Positions 60,973 to 64,000 of a stretch of 64,000 nucleotides of DNA are shown here, one piece after another. The first letter of the stretch is position 1, and every line of letters begins with the position of its first letter. The notes under the pieces are model-generated. The model saw nothing but the letters and a program-made list of their open reading frames with translations. It searched no databases and was not told where the DNA came from. This stretch comes from Candidatus Helarchaeota archaeon (GTDB lineage Archaea > Asgardarchaeota > Lokiarchaeia > Helarchaeales > RDOG01), in the NCBI GenBank assembly GCA_019058315.1, contig JAHPZH010000001.1, positions 1,067,432 to 1,131,431 on the forward strand, given 5' to 3'. The position numbers were made by a program, and so were the translations under genes.

Positions 60973-62109
60973 CTATATCATTTCTAAAAATGCTTCAATT
61001 CTTGTTCTTAGCTGCCCAATATCCAATTCTGAATAATCAGTATCTAAACGTAAGAGTGGAATATCCCTCTCTTCAATCTCTTTTTTAAATATTGGATAAT
61101 CATATTGAAAAGTTTCACAGAATTTAAGATTATGATATACGACACCATCAATTCTATATTCCCTAGTTAATTTTAGGACATGGTCTAATCTTTTCTTTAC
61201 TGATTTCATCCTCGGACATGGGATTTGTAGAAAATAACGTTCAGAAATTGCTTCCATAGGACTTTTAGAATTATCCACTAAATCCCAGAAATATCTAGAA
61301 CCAGTACATAGATCGTCTGCAACAATTAATCCACCAAGTTCTTCGATGAGATTTAATACTTTATAATCCCCATCCGCAATAATACTTCCTGTGAATAGAA
61401 TTCTAGGACCTTTTTTTAAACCTTTTGAATTTTTTTCTAATTCATCTTTTAATTTATCAAGAAATTCATTACTAGATTCTCTTTCTAATGTCATTACGGC
61501 TTGAACTATTTTAATCGAGTCTGTACCTGATATTGGTGGCTTATTTGACTTTCTTAACTCATAAATTTGTTTTAATAACGAACGAGTTTTATTATAAATA
61601 TTAATTGAGTTTATTAATTTATCATCAGTTATTTTATTTCCCGAAAATTGTTCTAATGCTTTTTTAAATCGAATTACCTCTTTGTTAAAATAATTTAATG
61701 CTCCACCTTCGAATACCCTTGGAAGATCTAATTGAAAGAAAAATGATTTTTTAACATACTTTTCCCATACATATGGTAGACGGTGTATAGCATCACAAGT
61801 ATGAGTAGATGCAATACCATCAAGAAAATCATATTGTCCATTTAGAGCATATCCTAAGCATGACCTTGCAAATGGGCATAAATTTCTTTGAAGATATGTA
61901 TCGGCAAAAGATGTAGGTTTTTCTTCGCCACCTTTAAATACACGATAAGGAATAATACCAGCAGCGTGTATTAATTCTTCTGGAGTGTAAATACATAGCC
62001 AACCTAGAACCTTTTTTCCTAAAGTTTTTTCTTTTATAATTTCATTAATTCTAGATGATTTTTTATCAAGAATTTTATTGATATAACTAATCAACAAACT
62101 CATTTTCAA
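60973..62109 (-). CDS. 2-Hydroxyacyl-CoA dehydratase subunit (alpha-type, HgdA/FldC family)
   Basis: This 378-residue protein belongs to the same superfamily. KVLGWLCIYTPEELIHAAGIIPYRVFKGG is the typical N-terminal segment. NLCPFARSCLGYAL and GIASTHTCDAIHRLPYVW carry the cluster Cys. YHNLKFCETFQYDYPIFKKEIEERDIPLLRLDTD with QLRTRIEAFLEMI closes it. The heterodimer with the following gene should dehydrate 2-hydroxyacyl-CoA esters, as in fermentation of glutamate, phenylalanine or leucine. The start ATG has no strong ribosome-binding site. Its promoter region (62110-62319) carries TATGAC half-sites. Confidence 0.93.
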   Translation of the reverse strand: MKMSLLISYINKILDKKSSRINEIIKEKTLGKKVLGWLCIYTPEELIHAAGIIPYRVFKGGEEKPTSFADTYLQRNLCPFARSCLGYALNGQYDFLDGIASTHTCDAIHRLPYVWEKYVKKSFFFQLDLPRVFEGGALNYFNKEVIRFKKALEQFSGNKITDDKLINSINIYNKTRSLLKQIYELRKSNKPPISGTDSIKIVQAVMTLERESSNEFLDKLKDELEKNSKGLKKGPRILFTGSIIADGDYKVLNLIEELGGLIVADDLCTGSRYFWDLVDNSKSPMEAISERYFLQIPCPRMKSVKKRLDHVLKLTREYRIDGVVYHNLKFCETFQYDYPIFKKEIEERDIPLLRLDTDYSELDIGQLRTRIEAFLEMI

Positions 62110-62172
62110 AATCCCTTAGGTTCGCTAAAAAAATTAATTAATTCTTTATTAAAATTAATCAAAATAAAGAAT

Positions 62173-62225
62173 TATGACGTAGTACATACATAATAAGTCA
62201 TACGCAAATATTGCTTAATTATGAC
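62173..62225. promoter_or_regulatory. TATGAC/GTCATA operator-like sites
   Basis: In the 210-base spacer upstream of the dehydratase operon TATGAC occurs at 62173-62178 and 62220-62225. The complementary GTCATA occurs at 62197-62202. The first and second form an inverted repeat with an 18-base centre, and the third repeats the first 47 bases later. This arrangement is typical of a dimeric regulator site. It lies about 64-116 bases upstream of the dehydratase start. The minus-strand decarboxylase gene ends on the other side of the spacer. Confidence 0.4.
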
Positions 62226-62319
62226 ATATTATATAACCAAAAAAAATTAAAAAAAGAAAAAATTTAATTAAAAATGAGAATGAATTTACTCGATGTTCAA
62301 TTTCTTTTTTCCTTATGTA

Positions 62320-63984
62320 TTATGAAACTTTTTCTCGTGCCTCTAATATTTGTTCAACTACTTTATCTATTGATTTTTTATTTGTAAATGGACTCATTAT
62401 GAAACTTTTAATTGCACTTATCATCTTTTTTGGTTGATATGTTGTAGATCTATAGGCTTCTGTGATAGATAATGCAACCCCTTCACCTTTATAAGCCTTT
62501 TCAACGGTATAATCAAATATTTTTCGATTATACTTGTTATATTTTTCAACATCTTTTGCATAGCTAGGGTCTTTAAATTCTTTTTGCGTTTGTTCTCGTG
62601 ATTTTATCCCATTTGGATAAACACGGAATAATGTCACAGATCCATAATTGTAATCGTTGAGTACATCGATGAATTCATAACTTTCTAATTTATCTCTTAA
62701 TAATTCTGCCATTTCAACAACATGACCGATTATAACGCGATAGCCTTCTTTTCCCAATAATTTTAAATTAGCCATGCCATTAATTGGACCACTAGCATCT
62801 CTAGAACATTCTAATGTAAATATTCCTGGATGATATTGTCCAGTTTGATATAGATAAGGCATTACACCAGTATCACGTGATATAAGATTTAAATCTTCCC
62901 TATTTTTAATTAAGATTAGACTAGAGATATATGGTGCATATCCAGTTTTGTGAAAATCAATTCCAACACTATCCGCAAGTTTTAGGTTCTCTATTAATTG
63001 TGAAGTAGCAACTAAACTCGCTAAAGTTCTTTCCTTAAAACCAAGAGGATTTGATTCGAAATCATAATCGTTGAATACTGCCCAGATCCAGCCTATCACA
63101 GCATCGGCATGAATGTGTGGTTTATAAGATAGATTATAATCTTTAACCATTTTATCTCGAATTTCTACAATCCCCTCTATATTATCAATTCCAAAGGCAT
63201 CTGTAGTTCCTTCAGTAGCAGTTATACAAGCAATTCTTTGATCTGATTCTATTGCTTCTCTTAACTTTTCATCTAATTTAGCTAGCAACATATCATTATT
63301 TTGAGAGGTTGGAATTATTACTACATTGTCAGTTCCTATGCCTAACCACTGGGAACAACTATATTTTGTATAATGAGCACAATCTGAAGCAAAAATTTTT
63401 ACTTGTTCTTTTGTATTTTGAAGCCCTTTGTTAAAAGTTCCTGGTGCGCATTTTTCAAGCCCGATTTTAATCCCATAGAGATTTGTTCCAGTCCCACCAA
63501 AAGTAAAAACCCCACTGCTTTTATTAGAATCATATCCTATTAGATTACATAACATAGATACTGCTTCAATTTCGGCAAGGGCCAATCTGTGAGAGTATTC
63601 ATCAGATACAATATTTGCATTTGTAATACAACCAGCAATTTTTGCGATAATTCCAGAAATCGGTGGAGGACCTATTACATTCATCATTGCGTTTTGGTGG
63701 CTCCAATTATACATTCCTTTGCAATAATCAATAATTTGATGAATAATAGTTTCAAGATTTGAAATTTTTTCAGGCATCTTTAATTTAAGAGCTTTTTTAT
63801 ATAATTCATCGATATTATCTCTAACTCCTCCAAATATTGGGACTTCACTTTTTAAATCATCGAAATAATCGAGAAAATGGGAAATTGTAAATATAAAATA
63901 GCCGTCCATTATCCTATTACTTGTAGGTGCTTGAAAAAATGTTAAAATTTTATTTAATTTTTCCTCATAAGGTGAGTTTGCCAT
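62320..63984 (-). CDS. Group II PLP-dependent decarboxylase
   Basis: This 554-residue protein is read from ATG 63982-63984, whose leader GTTGATTAAA resembles those of the histone genes; a TTG three codons upstream is possible. It shows GVFTFGGTGTNLYGIKIGLE, ATEGTTDAFGIDNIE, HIHADAVIGWIWA (Asp of the PLP site) and DSVGIDFHKTGYAPY, where the Lys near residue 346 forms the Schiff base. These are motifs of the glutamate/tyrosine/aspartate decarboxylase clan. The substrate is an L-amino acid, exact type unknown. It lies just upstream of the dehydratase operon and probably belongs to an amino-acid catabolic group. The gene is complete, with its upstream region cut by the window end. Confidence 0.93.
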   Translation of the reverse strand: MANSPYEEKLNKILTFFQAPTSNRIMDGYFIFTISHFLDYFDDLKSEVPIFGGVRDNIDELYKKALKLKMPEKISNLETIIHQIIDYCKGMYNWSHQNAMMNVIGPPPISGIIAKIAGCITNANIVSDEYSHRLALAEIEAVSMLCNLIGYDSNKSSGVFTFGGTGTNLYGIKIGLEKCAPGTFNKGLQNTKEQVKIFASDCAHYTKYSCSQWLGIGTDNVVIIPTSQNNDMLLAKLDEKLREAIESDQRIACITATEGTTDAFGIDNIEGIVEIRDKMVKDYNLSYKPHIHADAVIGWIWAVFNDYDFESNPLGFKERTLASLVATSQLIENLKLADSVGIDFHKTGYAPYISSLILIKNREDLNLISRDTGVMPYLYQTGQYHPGIFTLECSRDASGPINGMANLKLLGKEGYRVIIGHVVEMAELLRDKLESYEFIDVLNDYNYGSVTLFRVYPNGIKSREQTQKEFKDPSYAKDVEKYNKYNRKIFDYTVEKAYKGEGVALSITEAYRSTTYQPKKMISAIKSFIMSPFTNKKSIDKVVEQILEAREKVS

Positions 63985-64000
63985 TTTAATCAACTTCTAA

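Noticed and set aside
1..64000. CRISPR array, insertion sequence, prophage or integrase
   Set aside because: No regularly spaced repeats, transposase signatures or terminal inverted repeats were seen. The only tandem repeats are coding or AT-rich promoter repeats.

Overview
The window is strongly AT-rich, gene-dense DNA from an archaeon, most likely an Asgard (Promethearchaeati) lineage close to the Lokiarchaeia. Three kinds of evidence support this. There is an archaeal/eukaryotic ribosomal protein (eL33/L35Ae, 26.3 kb) and archaeal-style small histone-fold proteins (31 kb). There is a set of eukaryote-signature-like proteins: two Rab/Ras-type small GTPases (57.3 and 58.0 kb), a stand-alone longin-like protein (53.6 kb), a longin-like domain fused to a TrmB-type regulator (12.4 kb), a tandem pair that looks like the TRAPP/V4R fold (10.9-12.1 kb), a possible IFT52/GIFT-type duplicated protein (17-20 kb) and a BAR-like helical protein (37 kb). 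These sit among bacterial-type metabolic genes. Many genes start with TTG. No rRNA, tRNA, CRISPR array, insertion sequence or prophage was recognised.

Layout. 0-0.6 kb: the 3' end of an archaeal thiolase followed by its DUF35 partner. 0.6-6 kb (minus strand): a coiled-coil protein, two small membrane proteins, a double left-handed beta-helix acyltransferase, and a CofE-like ligase with a dihydropteroate-synthase-like enzyme. 6-11 kb: a membrane protein, two tandem ferredoxin-type paralogues and bacterial-type PurH. 11-14 kb: the TRAPP-like pair, divergent from the longin-HTH regulator. 14-24 kb: an acyl-CoA synthetase, a zinc-ribbon microprotein, a HAD phosphatase, the large duplicated coiled-coil protein, a FATP-like acyl-CoA synthetase, a methyltransferase and a GH4 glycosidase. 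24.6-26.6 kb: small proteins of unknown function and eL33. 26.8-31 kb: a MoxR-type AAA ATPase with a TraB/TIKI-like partner, a repeat-bearing coiled-coil protein, and a structured candidate ncRNA. 31-38 kb: two histone-fold proteins, a metallopeptidase, and a minus-strand run of Ku, ATP-dependent DNA ligase and beta-CASP nuclease, preceded by an ADP-ribosylglycohydrolase and the BAR-like protein.

37.8-51.3 kb: an unknown protein, a second FATP-like synthetase, a DUF998-like membrane protein, a GPH-type sugar symporter, a nitroreductase, a sulfatase, a TPR-like protein, an enoyl-CoA hydratase followed by a lipocalin/AttH-like protein, and a surface beta-propeller with eight Cys-rich repeats. 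51.4-57.2 kb: an eIF2B/ribose-1,5-bisphosphate isomerase-family protein, myo-inositol-1-phosphate synthase (archaeal inositol lipid precursor), the longin protein, an FAH-family enzyme, a GT-C-like membrane protein and a CoA-type Nudix hydrolase. 57.2-64 kb (minus strand): the two GTPases, an amidohydrolase, a two-subunit 2-hydroxyacyl-CoA dehydratase and a group II PLP decarboxylase.

Taken together the metabolic genes suggest an anaerobic heterotroph that activates and degrades carboxylic and amino acids through CoA thioesters. The membrane-trafficking-like genes are scattered rather than in one operon. The most interesting units are the Ku-ligase-nuclease-ADP-ribosylglycohydrolase locus, the longin-HTH fusion, the TRAPP-like pair and the GIFT-like duplicated protein. 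All fold assignments for the divergent proteins come from reading the sequence by eye and need profile or structure-based confirmation.
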